From an uncultured Chlamydiae bacterium (lineage in GTDB: Bacteria; Chlamydiota; Chlamydiia; Chlamydiales; 2-12-FULL-49-11): a stretch of DNA of 64,000 nucleotides. The stretch is from positions 80,943 to 144,942 of the forward strand of contig CALKUQ010000020.1 in assembly GCA_937996705.1 (NCBI GenBank), in the 5' to 3' direction. Made by a program: the position numbers and the translations under genes. This document shows positions 28,175-36,393 of the stretch, piece by piece. A model generated the notes under the pieces. It searched no databases. It saw only the letters and a list, made by a program, of their open reading frames with translations, and was not told the origin of the DNA. Position 1 is the first letter of the stretch; every line of letters begins with the position of its first letter.

Positions 28175-28220
28175 CTTTACAATATGCGGCTACCTTCGGT
28201 ATCTATCCACTTCTGTAAAG
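28175..28220 (-). promoter_or_regulatory. Long nested hairpin in the rplC (S10-type operon) leader
   Basis: On the minus strand CTTTACA (28220-28214) pairs with TGTAAAG (28181-28175). Inside it GTGG pairs with CCGC, and TACC-GAA-GGTA forms the tip. The 46-base element ends 26 bases before the rplC ATG. Its size and site recall ribosomal-protein leader elements (for example the E. coli S10 leader bound by L4), but the sequence matches none I recognise. It may also act by stabilising the transcript. Confidence 0.5.
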
Positions 28221-28292
28221 ACTTTAAGAATCTTAACTCGCACTGCCCTTGCTTTTATTTTCTGTAAGCAGGCGAATGATTCATTGGGGGAC

Positions 28293-28322
28293 AGCATATC
28301 AAAAGAGGAGATTTTTCAACAA
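28293..28322 (-). promoter_or_regulatory. Candidate promoter of the ribosomal operon
   Basis: On the minus strand an extended -10 TGATATGCT (TATGCT at 28298-28293) lies 18 bases after TTGTTG (28322-28317); TTGAAA at 28319-28314 gives a 15-base spacer. The predicted start near 28286 gives a leader of about 138 bases that includes the nested hairpin. It lies inside the gap after the 51-codon gene. Confidence 0.4.
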
Positions 28323-28352
28323 TAAAATCTTTCTGTTTTTAAGAAATATTCT

Positions 28353-28508
28353 TCAAGAAGCCTTTTTTTGACTCAAAACAAAGGTTTTGTAAACCTTTCC
28401 TTTAATTACCTGGCGCTTGACTCCACCTACAACAAAGACCGCTACAATCGAAGAGAGTAAGATAAAAATAATCGCCCACTCCTGCAAAGCTAATTTTTTA
28501 TTATCCAT
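28353..28508 (-). CDS. Small single-span membrane protein, 51 residues
   Basis: An uninterrupted 51-codon frame starts at ATG 28508 and stops with TGA at 28353. The product reads MDNKKLALQEWAIIFILL and continues with a hydrophobic helix to about residue 29, then a basic tail (KRQVIKGKVYKTF…SQKKAS). The charge pattern predicts N-in, one span, or a small signal-anchored peptide. It lies between a strong terminator and the rplC promoter in a 457-base stretch otherwise free of genes. The ribosome binding site is weak (AAGGG about 14 bases upstream). I recognise no family; it is only a plausible gene. Confidence 0.45.
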   Translation of the reverse strand: MDNKKLALQEWAIIFILLSSIVAVFVVGGVKRQVIKGKVYKTFVLSQKKAS

Positions 28509-28532
28509 AAAATCAGCATAACCCTTTTAAAT

Positions 28533-28561
28533 AAAAAAAAACGCACTATTTCGAGTGCGCT
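28533..28561 (-). terminator. Intrinsic terminator of the Inc-like gene pair
   Basis: On the minus strand CGCACT (28559-28554) pairs with AGTGCG (28547-28542) around a six-base loop and is followed by nine T residues. It is the strongest intrinsic terminator in the window and ends the transcript of the genes at 29395-30039 and 28606-29370. On the plus strand it is followed by TTTT after CGC, so it could work in both directions. Confidence 0.85.
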
Positions 28562-28605
28562 TTTAATTTTTCTTAACTTTTTAAAAAATTTAATAGCAAT
28601 TAAGC

Positions 28606-29370
28606 CTAAGCAAAACTCTTCCCGTTGAAAAAGGCCGCTTGCTGACGAGCAATTGCGTCTGTTTTAAACGAGTCGGCATAAATTGCCCCTATAACAGTAA
28701 TCATATAGAGAGAACCAAGACCTGTCACAGCAATCGGCGAAAGTGCAATACTAAAGAGAGTTCCGATAGCTAAAAAGCTAAAAAAGCCAAGACCGACGAT
28801 TGCCTTTATTTGCGCTGCAAACTTCTCCTGGTTTAACTCTCTCTCCGCTCGTATCACCCATGGTTTTGCAGTATTTGAAGAATCTACGTTTGCTGCGATT
28901 TCGCGAGGCTTTGCCACAAACTGATAAAAGCAATTCGATACAGCAGAGGCTACATCAAGAAGGCTCTTAGCCCCATTACACTTCTTAATTACACCTGCTG
29001 ACAAGTTAATAATATTCATTTTCGCAAGGGTAGGCCCCACACTTGCAAGACCTGCAAAACCCTTTAGTGCGCTTGCATACGCTTTAGAGCCTCTTTGAGA
29101 ACTAAACACAGCAGGCAATCCAGAAGCAAGCTCTGAAATAGTCTCAGGGAAAGCTCCTATAGCGCCCCCCACATAACGAGACTGAGAAGAAATCAGACTA
29201 GTTAACTGATTTGAAACAACGTACCCAACGACATCAGATACAGTTGCAATCATACTAAAAAGACCTTTTGGATTTGTAAAAACCTTTAGCGTCGCACCTC
29301 TCCATCCAGATTCATCTGCAACAGCAACCATCTGCTGACCACTTCCGTCTAATTTGAAATTAACCGTCAT
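28606..29370 (-). CDS. Putative inclusion-membrane-like protein with bilobed hydrophobic domain
   Basis: The 254-residue protein has two adjacent hydrophobic helices separated by a short turn (about residues 190-210 and 213-232), the bilobed pattern typical of chlamydial Inc proteins, and no signal peptide. It lies between rplC and fmt, exactly where C. trachomatis carries CT529 (CapA), an Inc protein. The N-terminal GATLKVFTNPKGL is faintly like the CT529 start as I remember it. Homology is too weak to assert. It is downstream of the similar gene at 29395 and ends at a strong terminator. It could be an ordinary inner-membrane protein. Confidence 0.6.
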   Translation of the reverse strand: MTVNFKLDGSGQQMVAVADESGWRGATLKVFTNPKGLFSMIATVSDVVGYVVSNQLTSLISSQSRYVGGAIGAFPETISELASGLPAVFSSQRGSKAYASALKGFAGLASVGPTLAKMNIINLSAGVIKKCNGAKSLLDVASAVSNCFYQFVAKPREIAANVDSSNTAKPWVIRAERELNQEKFAAQIKAIVGLGFFSFLAIGTLFSIALSPIAVTGLGSLYMITVIGAIYADSFKTDAIARQQAAFFNGKSFA

Positions 29371-29394
29371 AAAGAAACTCCTCTATTACTAAAT

Positions 29395-30039
29395 TTATAT
29401 CACATTGTTTTCTATTGAATATCGTATCATTTCACTCTTTTTAAAATGGGCAACCATCCCTGAACCAAAAGCGCTAAGAGCAACTGCCAAAAGAAGGGGA
29501 GGGGACAAATTCACACCTGCTGCACAGACCGCTACTGCTCCCCCAAGAATTCCATTTTTTACCAACTCCCATTTGTGATGACTTTTCTTTAAATTACTAG
29601 CCGCTATTTTTTGATGAGATTCATCTCCCAAAACTTGCGCTCGAACAACACTCAAATTTTCAAAAAATGCGAATCCGTAATAAGCTGCATCACAGATTGG
29701 AACAAAAGGGGAAATTCTCCCCCCAAGAGATTTTAACGAATTAGATAACCCAGGAGTTTCCAAAAAACACCCCACTGAAACCACTAAGCTACAAATTTTT
29801 TTAACTACAGCTTTCCATCCATCGCCAAGCGATTCTGGAATAGTTATTATTTCTTGAATTGCGTACAAACCTGACAAAACAGAACTTGTCGTGTTTAAAG
29901 ACTTCCCAAAAGCAGAAGCTGAATCAACCCAAAGACCCATGACTCTAAAAGGATTATTCACTATGAAATCGCCCAAGATAGACGAGTAATTGTCTGTTAA
30001 AGGTAAGTCATTTTTTGTAACAAGAGCTGCAGAAGACAT
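29395..30039 (-). CDS. Putative Inc-like membrane protein, first of a tandem pair
   Basis: The 214-residue protein has a polar N-terminal half and a paired hydrophobic segment near the C-terminus (about residues 161-178 and 180-197: GILGGAVAVCAAGV… PPLLLAVALSAFG), followed by a short basic tail. No signal peptide is seen. Its architecture copies that of the next gene, 24 bases downstream, which suggests an old duplication or two Inc proteins made together. Function unknown; placement in the inclusion membrane is inferred from topology and position only. Confidence 0.55.
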   Translation of the reverse strand: MSSAALVTKNDLPLTDNYSSILGDFIVNNPFRVMGLWVDSASAFGKSLNTTSSVLSGLYAIQEIITIPESLGDGWKAVVKKICSLVVSVGCFLETPGLSNSLKSLGGRISPFVPICDAAYYGFAFFENLSVVRAQVLGDESHQKIAASNLKKSHHKWELVKNGILGGAVAVCAAGVNLSPPLLLAVALSAFGSGMVAHFKKSEMIRYSIENNVI

Positions 30040-30115
30040 AGACCACTATCCTAAATGAATATTTTTCACAATTAAGATAGCATGAATTTGGTTTAATGTA
30101 AATGTAAAGAGGGCG

Positions 30116-31063
30116 TTAATAACAAAATTTTATTTTTCCAGAAAATCCATTCACAAAGTCTTTAACAGCCACCCTCTTCTTCCCCTCCATCTGAACCTCT
30201 AAAAGAGCAATAGAACCCCCTTGGCAAGAGATAATTAAACCATGCTCGTTATCGAAATAGAGCATCTCACCCGCTTTAGAACCGACATATTCCGTTTTCT
30301 TAACTTTAAAAATTTTCATAATCTGTTTCTTGCCCTCAAACTCTATAAAAATTCTTGCACCAGGCCTGGGATTCATTCCGCGAACAAAATTATGTATCTC
30401 CTCACCACTCTTATCCCAATTAATAAAACTATCTTCAGCATGAATTTTTTTTGTATAGGTAGCAAAATTTTCATTTTGAGGCTGTGAAATAATTCTTTTA
30501 CTAGTGGAAATCTCTTGGATCACTTGAAAGAGGGCACCTTTCGCAAGCTCCATTAGAAGAATTTCAAGCTCTCCAAAAGTCATATCCCTATCAAGCGACG
30601 CAGGAGCCACTTTAATAATCCCTCCCGCATCCATAGCAAGCACCATCTCCATGATTGTCACTCCACTCTCGTTTTCCCCCGCTAAGACAGCGCTCTGAAT
30701 CGGCGATGGGCCCCTAAACTTAGGCAACAAACTTGGATGGACATTAATTGTTCCGTACTTGGGAAGATCTAAGACCGCTTGTTTTAAAATTTGACCGTAG
30801 GAGACTACTACAAAAAGATCGGCATCAATTTCTTTCAACTGATCAACAAACTCTAAACTTGAGGCTTTTGCTGGCTGTAGGAGACTACCCTTAAATTTCA
30901 ATTGGTCACAAAGCTCTTTTACAGGGGGACCTTGAAGCTTTTGATCCCTTCCCCTTGGCTTATCTTCTCTTGTAACAACAGAAACAATATCAAGCTCTTT
31001 TAACAATAAAAAGGACAAAATCTCTTTAGCAAACTCATCGGTCCCAAAAAACACAATTCTCAT
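30116..31063 (-). CDS. fmt: Methionyl-tRNA formyltransferase
   Basis: The 315-residue enzyme starts MRIVFFGTDEFA and contains the catalytic/folate region INVHPSLLPKFRGPSPIQ with Asn-His and, further on, the C-terminal OB domain (about 210-315) with GMNPRPGARIF. It formylates initiator Met-tRNA. It follows lpxA by three bases, the same lipid A–fmt arrangement as in Chlamydia (CT530–CT533). Confidence 0.97.
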   Translation of the reverse strand: MRIVFFGTDEFAKEILSFLLLKELDIVSVVTREDKPRGRDQKLQGPPVKELCDQLKFKGSLLQPAKASSLEFVDQLKEIDADLFVVVSYGQILKQAVLDLPKYGTINVHPSLLPKFRGPSPIQSAVLAGENESGVTIMEMVLAMDAGGIIKVAPASLDRDMTFGELEILLMELAKGALFQVIQEISTSKRIISQPQNENFATYTKKIHAEDSFINWDKSGEEIHNFVRGMNPRPGARIFIEFEGKKQIMKIFKVKKTEYVGSKAGEMLYFDNEHGLIISCQGGSIALLEVQMEGKKRVAVKDFVNGFSGKIKFCY

Positions 31064-31066
31064 CTT

Positions 31067-31894
31067 CTAAACTTCGGCAAGGGTGTGATTTTCCTCAGAT
31101 ATCTCATTTTTTTTACGAATGGGCGATAACCCCCGAACGGTTTTATCGCAAAATTCAATCCAAGTGAGGAGACTTTCGTTAAGCTCAAATTCGCTTTGAA
31201 TCTGCTCTTTTGCCGTCTCCCAAGAGACACCAGATTGATAGGTAATCCTATAAGCCTTGATTAGTTGCTTACGAAGTTCTAGAGAAAACTGATGACGCTT
31301 TAATCCAACAAGATTGAGACCTACAACCCTAAGAGGAAATCCGGTCCCAATGCAGAAGGGAGGAAGATCCTGCCCCACCATAGAACCCCCACCCACCATA
31401 GCGTATGGACCAATCCGAGTAAATTGATGAACCGCGCAAACTCCACCAAGAATTGCGTAATCCCCTACACTTACATGTCCCGCGAGAGTTGCTCCGTTAG
31501 ACATAATCACTCCGTTACCCACTTCACAATTGTGCGCTACATGACAGTAAGCCATAATAAGGCAATCATTACCAATCAAGACCTTAGTCTGCTCTCCACA
31601 GGAACTATTAATGGTGACATACTCCCTGATTTGACAGTTTTCCCCGATTTCGACATAGGTAACTTCACCCTTATATTTAAGATCTTGAGTCTGAGTCCCG
31701 ATGCTAGCAAAAGGCCAAATAGTAGTCCCCTTCCCAATCCTGACTCGCCCGTCTATATAGACATGAGCCTTAATAATCACATGATCTCCCAAGACCACAT
31801 GAGGGGAATTAATAACTGCATACGCTTCAATTGTAACGTCTTTACCAATTTTTACTTCTGGATGGACGATTGCTGTTGGATGAATTTTTGTCAT
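31067..31894 (-). CDS. lpxA: UDP-N-acetylglucosamine acyltransferase
   Basis: The 275-residue left-handed beta-helix protein has repeated hexapeptides ([LIV]-G-x4) through residue 190 and the catalytic-His region CHVAHNCEVGNG, with GGVCAVHQFTRIG downstream. It adds the first acyl chain of lipid A. It overlaps fabZ by four bases and belongs to the lpxC–fabZ–lpxA–fmt chain. Confidence 0.97.
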   Translation of the reverse strand: MTKIHPTAIVHPEVKIGKDVTIEAYAVINSPHVVLGDHVIIKAHVYIDGRVRIGKGTTIWPFASIGTQTQDLKYKGEVTYVEIGENCQIREYVTINSSCGEQTKVLIGNDCLIMAYCHVAHNCEVGNGVIMSNGATLAGHVSVGDYAILGGVCAVHQFTRIGPYAMVGGGSMVGQDLPPFCIGTGFPLRVVGLNLVGLKRHQFSLELRKQLIKAYRITYQSGVSWETAKEQIQSEFELNESLLTWIEFCDKTVRGLSPIRKKNEISEENHTLAEV

Positions 31895-32370
31895 ATATTT
31901 CCTTTCTCGGATTCCTTAAGAGCTTTTTCAGAAATTAGCCCGAATACAATTTCACCTTCCGCCGCTTTCTCACCATTAACTCTCGCCTCACCCTTTACCT
32001 TGCCGCCTCGGGCCGACAAGTGAAGCTCCCAAGCCTCAAGAACAAGGACATCACCAGGCCTTACAAGCCTTCTAAACTTTGCATTTCGAATGCTCGCCAA
32101 AACTTTCAGCTGAGGATAACCTCTCTCAAACATCAAAATCCCCCCAATTTGAGCTAGCGCTTCGATAATAAGAACGCCAGGCATAATCGGATTCCCAGGA
32201 AAATGACCTTGAAAAAACGGCTCATTATAGGTGACATTTTTAGCACCTAAAATCCGCCCTTCTGTTAAATCAATCTCTGTCACTTTGTCTACAAGCAAAA
32301 ATGGATATCGATGAGGAAGACAATTTAGAATTGAGATAATATCTAATTCACCAGGATTTTTTTGGTTCAA
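31891..32370 (-). CDS. fabZ: 3-hydroxyacyl-[acyl-carrier-protein] dehydratase FabZ
   Basis: The 159-residue hot-dog-fold enzyme shows the active-site blocks LPHRYPFLLVDKV (His) and GHFPGNPIMPGVLIIEALAQ (Glu). It dehydrates 3-hydroxyacyl-ACP in fatty acid synthesis and balances the pool used by LpxA and LpxD. Its start overlaps the lpxC stop by four bases. Confidence 0.97.
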   Translation of the reverse strand: MNQKNPGELDIISILNCLPHRYPFLLVDKVTEIDLTEGRILGAKNVTYNEPFFQGHFPGNPIMPGVLIIEALAQIGGILMFERGYPQLKVLASIRNAKFRRLVRPGDVLVLEAWELHLSARGGKVKGEARVNGEKAAEGEIVFGLISEKALKESEKGNI

Positions 32371-33293
32371 TTATTCGCTCCCTTTACATGCGCCAATATT
32401 CTTTTTGCAAGCTCAGTGTTGGAAAAGTGTCCCGACCTGATTGCAATAAAGTGGGCAATCACCCGTATTCCCATTAATGACGTATCTCCGATTAAATCAA
32501 GCATTTTATGACGAACCATCTCATCAGAAAACCTAAGACCATCAGGATTAAGAACTTCAGAACCCTTTACTACAACCCCATTCATCAAAGTCCCCCCTTT
32601 TAACACCCCTTTTTCCAAAAGGGCTAACACCTCTTCATAGAGGGAAAAAGTTCTGCAGGGAGCGATCTCTTCGACGTATTTAACACAATCCATCTCAAAT
32701 GCATAAAACTGAGAGTGGAGCATGGGGTGTCCTGGGTAACTCAACGTATAGCTAAACTGTAATTTTTTAGAGGGGAGGGCGACTAGATGAACCTTCCCAT
32801 CAGACCAATAAATCGGCTGATCCAAATAATACGATTTAACCAAATCTGACTGCTCCTGCACTTCAACGCTGCGCAAAAGCTGAACAAATGGGAGGGCACT
32901 ACCGTCCCCCACAGGAATTTCGGGGGCATCCAATTCAATAATCAAATTATCAATTTCAAACGCTGCTAAGGCCGATAATATATGCTCTACACTCTGAACT
33001 TGAACAGAATCTTTCCCTAAAATGGTACATCTAGAAGTTCCACAAACATTATCGACATGGGCTTTAACCGTAGGCTTTCCTGGTAAATCGATACGACGAA
33101 AGACGATTCCTGTTCCGACTTCTGCTGGCACCAATTTGATATTCACAGAAATTCCAGTAAAGAGGCCACTTCCTGAAAGAGAAATTTCTTTATTAATTGT
33201 CCTTTGTTTCCGAACAGCTGTATCTACACTTCGTTCATCTATGACCTTAACTTCGCATGGCAATACCAAACCGACCCCTAGCACTACTTTCAA
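32367..33293 (-). CDS. lpxC: UDP-3-O-acyl-N-acetylglucosamine deacetylase
   Basis: The 308-residue zinc amidase has the SVEHILSALAAFEIDNL (His) block, the RHKMLDLIGD block (His, Asp) and RSGHFSNTELA (His), the metal and catalytic residues of LpxC, which commits flux to lipid A. The family's usual start is near QRTINKEISLSG, about 29 residues in; no ATG, GTG or TTG exists there in frame, so a TTG at 33293, overlapping the lnt stop as TTGA, is taken as the start. This leaves an extra hydrophobic N-terminus. Confidence 0.95.
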   Translation of the reverse strand: MKVVLGVGLVLPCEVKVIDERSVDTAVRKQRTINKEISLSGSGLFTGISVNIKLVPAEVGTGIVFRRIDLPGKPTVKAHVDNVCGTSRCTILGKDSVQVQSVEHILSALAAFEIDNLIIELDAPEIPVGDGSALPFVQLLRSVEVQEQSDLVKSYYLDQPIYWSDGKVHLVALPSKKLQFSYTLSYPGHPMLHSQFYAFEMDCVKYVEEIAPCRTFSLYEEVLALLEKGVLKGGTLMNGVVVKGSEVLNPDGLRFSDEMVRHKMLDLIGDTSLMGIRVIAHFIAIRSGHFSNTELAKRILAHVKGANN

Positions 33294-34759
33294 GTTAATA
33301 CTCTACTGCAAGCAACTCTTTTTATCAAGAACTTCAAAAGAACCGTAAAAAAACAAAAAAGGAGAAGGGGGAAATTTCCAAATTTCGAGAACATCGTTGG
33401 ATAAGAATAACAATTGATTGTAGCAGTTTGGGCAAAAGCTATTAAATCTCCTCGCTCATCACACTCATTTAGCTTCGCCACAACCCTTCCAAATGGGTCG
33501 ATCACACCGGTAATTCCTGTATTACACGACCTCAAAACATAGACACCATTTTCAACAGCTCTAACTCTTCCTAAATTAAAATGCTCGATAGGCAATCGAG
33601 ATCGAGGAAACCACCCATCATTTGTCAGATTAATTAGAAGTTGAGCGCCACCTTTTTTCCCCTCACGAATAAGACCAGGGAAGCCCTCTTCATAGCAAAT
33701 CGAAACTGCAAAGGGGACTTTGCCTATAAAAACTCTAGAAGATTTTCCCGCATCAAAAAACGAATTAATTCCATACCCTTCTAGAAAAGGGCGAAGAAAG
33801 GTAAAGGGCAAATATTCGGCCAGGGGCACTAACACCCTCTTTTCATACCTTTCATACCCATTTTGATTAGGAAGGAGATGAAATGCTGCATTATAGACAT
33901 CGTCAATCAATCCGATAACAATTTCACTCGAATAGTACCTTCCCAGTTTTTCAGAAACACTTAAGTGATAAGAGGAATCCCCATGCAACGCAACCTCGGG
34001 CAAAACAATCAAATCAAAATTAGCTTTTTTAGTCTCTTTTAGCAGGGCAAAAATTCTTTCCCACTGTTTTTCTATTGAGATCTCCTCTTTTTGCTCTACC
34101 GTCAATCCCGTTTGAATCAGGGCAACATTAAAAAATGGCTCTTTTGTATTTTTACTCTCCCAGTATTGAATGTGGAGAAAGCTAATGAAAAGTAGCGCAG
34201 ACACTGCAACTACCCCACTTTTTATTTTTGCATGTGCAAATAAATAGGAAACAAAAATAACAGTGAAGGAAAGTGCATAAACTCCTAATAGCGAAGCTAT
34301 TTGCAGGGTTAGTGGATGAAATGCCATAACAAGTCCCGCCGGACTGAAAGGAAACCCACAAAAAAGCAAAAGCCTACTCCATTCAAAGAGAGTCCAGAGG
34401 CTGGCTGCTGCCAAGCCATTCAAATAGGAGAATGTTTCACCCCTAAAAACAAGAGCAAATTGGATCGCAAATAAAAAAACCATAAACAGATAGGCAAAAA
34501 CGACCCCTGGTCCATGGTAATGAGTAGTAGCAAGCCAACCCAATTGAAAGGAAAAGACAAAAGTTGCCCAAGCAAATGCAAGGAGAAAAGCCTTTCTTTT
34601 ATCACCTTCATTTTTAAGGAGAAAAAAAATACCTGTATAACCGAACAAAAGGGAGGCAAGTGGGAAAATAAAATGACGATCTGGCTGTCCAAGAGCGGCA
34701 AAACATGCTGAAGCTATAAATATTATAATCTTAATTAGGCTTGCTTTTCTGGGTTGCAG
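33290..34759 (-). CDS. lnt: Apolipoprotein N-acyltransferase, probable CTG start
   Basis: The nitrilase domain shows the Glu-Lys-Cys triad of Lnt (LIVLPEVAL, KRVLVPLAEYLPF, SICYEEGFP) after several membrane helices. It adds the third acyl chain to lipoproteins. The first ordinary start codon (TTG at 34648) would cut off the conserved first membrane segment with FAALGQPDRHFIFPLASL. The same frame stays open upstream to a stop at about 34783. A CTG at 34759, six bases after AAGGAG (34771-34766), gives a normal 489-residue protein with a basic N-terminus. Under that start it overlaps the DoxX gene by 29 bases. The start is inferred. Confidence 0.88.
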   Translation of the reverse strand: MQPRKASLIKIIIFIASACFAALGQPDRHFIFPLASLLFGYTGIFFLLKNEGDKRKAFLLAFAWATFVFSFQLGWLATTHYHGPGVVFAYLFMVFLFAIQFALVFRGETFSYLNGLAAASLWTLFEWSRLLLFCGFPFSPAGLVMAFHPLTLQIASLLGVYALSFTVIFVSYLFAHAKIKSGVVAVSALLFISFLHIQYWESKNTKEPFFNVALIQTGLTVEQKEEISIEKQWERIFALLKETKKANFDLIVLPEVALHGDSSYHLSVSEKLGRYYSSEIVIGLIDDVYNAAFHLLPNQNGYERYEKRVLVPLAEYLPFTFLRPFLEGYGINSFFDAGKSSRVFIGKVPFAVSICYEEGFPGLIREGKKGGAQLLINLTNDGWFPRSRLPIEHFNLGRVRAVENGVYVLRSCNTGITGVIDPFGRVVAKLNECDERGDLIAFAQTATINCYSYPTMFSKFGNFPLLLFCFFTVLLKFLIKRVACSRVLT

Positions 34760-35195
34760 GGGAATCTCCTTGTCCGAGCGCTATAATAACGAAAAGAGAT
34801 CCGATAATCGACAAGTTTTTTAAGAATAAAATGAGCGAACGCTGCATCAGCGGACCATCAAGAAACCAAAAATGGTAGTATAGGGCAGTTGTTGGAATCA
34901 GCTGACAAAGCAAAAGAAGGGCCCCTAAACGAACCCTTAAACTAAGACAAAGAATAAACCCGCCCGCAAGTTGTAGGGCAGATCCTAAAATAACTAATAT
35001 CGGAACTGTCATTAAAAGGTTTTGAATTACAAATGAGACCCCTTCAATATATCCAATGTAGAGTTCCCAATTCGCCATCGCTGCAGAGAGCTCCGATTTT
35101 GAAATTTCCCAGTTCAAAATCGAATTGACACCCAGGGCCAAAAAAATAATACTCACTAAAAACCGGCCGATTCCTGCAAGAATTCTATAGCCCAT
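34731..35195 (-). CDS. DoxX-like membrane protein
   Basis: The 154-residue protein has four predicted membrane helices and the DoxX-family pattern: an N-terminal RFLVSIIFLALGV helix, a central GSALQLAGGFILCLSLRVRLGALLLL region, and a final helix before a polar tail. DoxX-type proteins are linked to quinone or thiol redox reactions in some bacteria, but no reaction can be assigned here. It is first in the lipid A–lnt chain and divergent from the methyltransferase gene by 32 bases. Confidence 0.7.
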   Translation of the reverse strand: MGYRILAGIGRFLVSIIFLALGVNSILNWEISKSELSAAMANWELYIGYIEGVSFVIQNLLMTVPILVILGSALQLAGGFILCLSLRVRLGALLLLCQLIPTTALYYHFWFLDGPLMQRSLILFLKNLSIIGSLFVIIALGQGDSPATQKSKPN

Positions 35196-35227
35196 CCGTT
35201 ATACCTCTTTATTATATTCTTTACAGT

Positions 35228-36379
35228 ATGTTAGAATTATTGGCTATGGTAACTCAATTTCATCAAAATCATATACTCAATTTTTTGGCCACTTTTGACC
35301 AAACCCCTAACATCCCCCTAGATTTACAACTACGCCACTATTTAAAACAGAATAAGTCTATTGGTTCTAAAGACAGAAAACTAGTGGGGGACACCATTTA
35401 TGAAATGGTCCGCTGGCTTGGACTAATTGATAAAAATGTTTCCGAACCTATTACTTGGGATAAACGGCTAGAAACCTATTTAAAATTCCCCCTAGAGACC
35501 CTTTCCCTACACCCAAGTCTTGAGCCTCATGAAAAAGTGAGCTTCCCTAAAGAATTTTATGAGATACTCTCGTCTCATATCGGCGATGCTAAAGCTAAAG
35601 AATTTTGTTTAAATTCAAACCTCGCAGCTCCTATTACTATTCGGGTTAATCTATTAAAAATTAGCAGGGAAGATTTATTTAAAAATCTCTCGGCAAAATT
35701 CTCCTGTTCCCTTTGTGAGGAATCCAAAACCGGGATCGTTTTTCATAAAAAGATCAATTTTTTTGAATTACCTGAATTTAAACAAGGGTTTTTTGAAATA
35801 CAAGACGAAGCAAGCCAATTAGTTGCAGAATTTGTTGAGGCAACTCCCGGGGATGAAATTCTTGACTACTGCGCAGGCTCTGGAGGAAAAAGCTTAAGCA
35901 TTGCCACAAAAATGAAAGGGAAAGGACAAATCTTTGTTCATGACATCCGAAAAAAACCCCTTGAAAAGGCAAAAGAGAGATTTAAGAGAGCCGGAATCCA
36001 AAACGTCCAAACAATTCTTGATTTAAAACCCTCCATGAAGGGGAGAATGAATTGGCTCCTTCTTGATGTGCCATGCACGGGTAGTGGGACTTGGAGGAGA
36101 AATCCTGATCAGAAATGGAAATTCAACAAAGAGACCCTAGACAGACTTGTCCAGGAACAGAGAAAAATTTTTGAAGAGGCCCTACCCTATTTGCACAATA
36201 AAGGAAAAATTGTCTATGCTACCTGCTCTGTACTCCCTGAAGAGAATGAGGAGCAAATCGCCTATTTTCTAGAAAAGTACAATCTAATCTCCACAAAACC
36301 TTTTTTCAAAAGCTCCCCTAAACCGAATAAAAAAGACGGTTTTTTTGCAGCTCTTCTTGAAAAAACTCCCTCCTTATGA
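35228..36379 (+). CDS. RsmB/Nop2-type RNA m5C methyltransferase
   Basis: The 383-residue protein has the RNA (cytosine-5)-methyltransferase layout: a variable N-terminal part, SAM motif DYCAGSGG (213-220), motif IV DVPCTGSG with Cys283, and motif VI ATCSV with catalytic Cys333. The N-terminal helical region resembles the NusB-like domain of RsmB, though reduced. Target is probably C967 of 16S rRNA or a tRNA site; not decidable here. A second ATG seven codons in is an alternative start. It leads a plus-strand group with the SurA-like gene and ksgA. Confidence 0.82.
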   Translation: MLELLAMVTQFHQNHILNFLATFDQTPNIPLDLQLRHYLKQNKSIGSKDRKLVGDTIYEMVRWLGLIDKNVSEPITWDKRLETYLKFPLETLSLHPSLEPHEKVSFPKEFYEILSSHIGDAKAKEFCLNSNLAAPITIRVNLLKISREDLFKNLSAKFSCSLCEESKTGIVFHKKINFFELPEFKQGFFEIQDEASQLVAEFVEATPGDEILDYCAGSGGKSLSIATKMKGKGQIFVHDIRKKPLEKAKERFKRAGIQNVQTILDLKPSMKGRMNWLLLDVPCTGSGTWRRNPDQKWKFNKETLDRLVQEQRKIFEEALPYLHNKGKIVYATCSVLPEENEEQIAYFLEKYNLISTKPFFKSSPKPNKKDGFFAALLEKTPSL

Positions 36380-36393
36380 TATAGTTCTGATCT

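Noticed and set aside
31424..32023. 199-codon plus-strand open frame across lpxA and fabZ
   Set aside because: It is antisense to two well-conserved lipid A genes and its product has no recognisable composition or motif.
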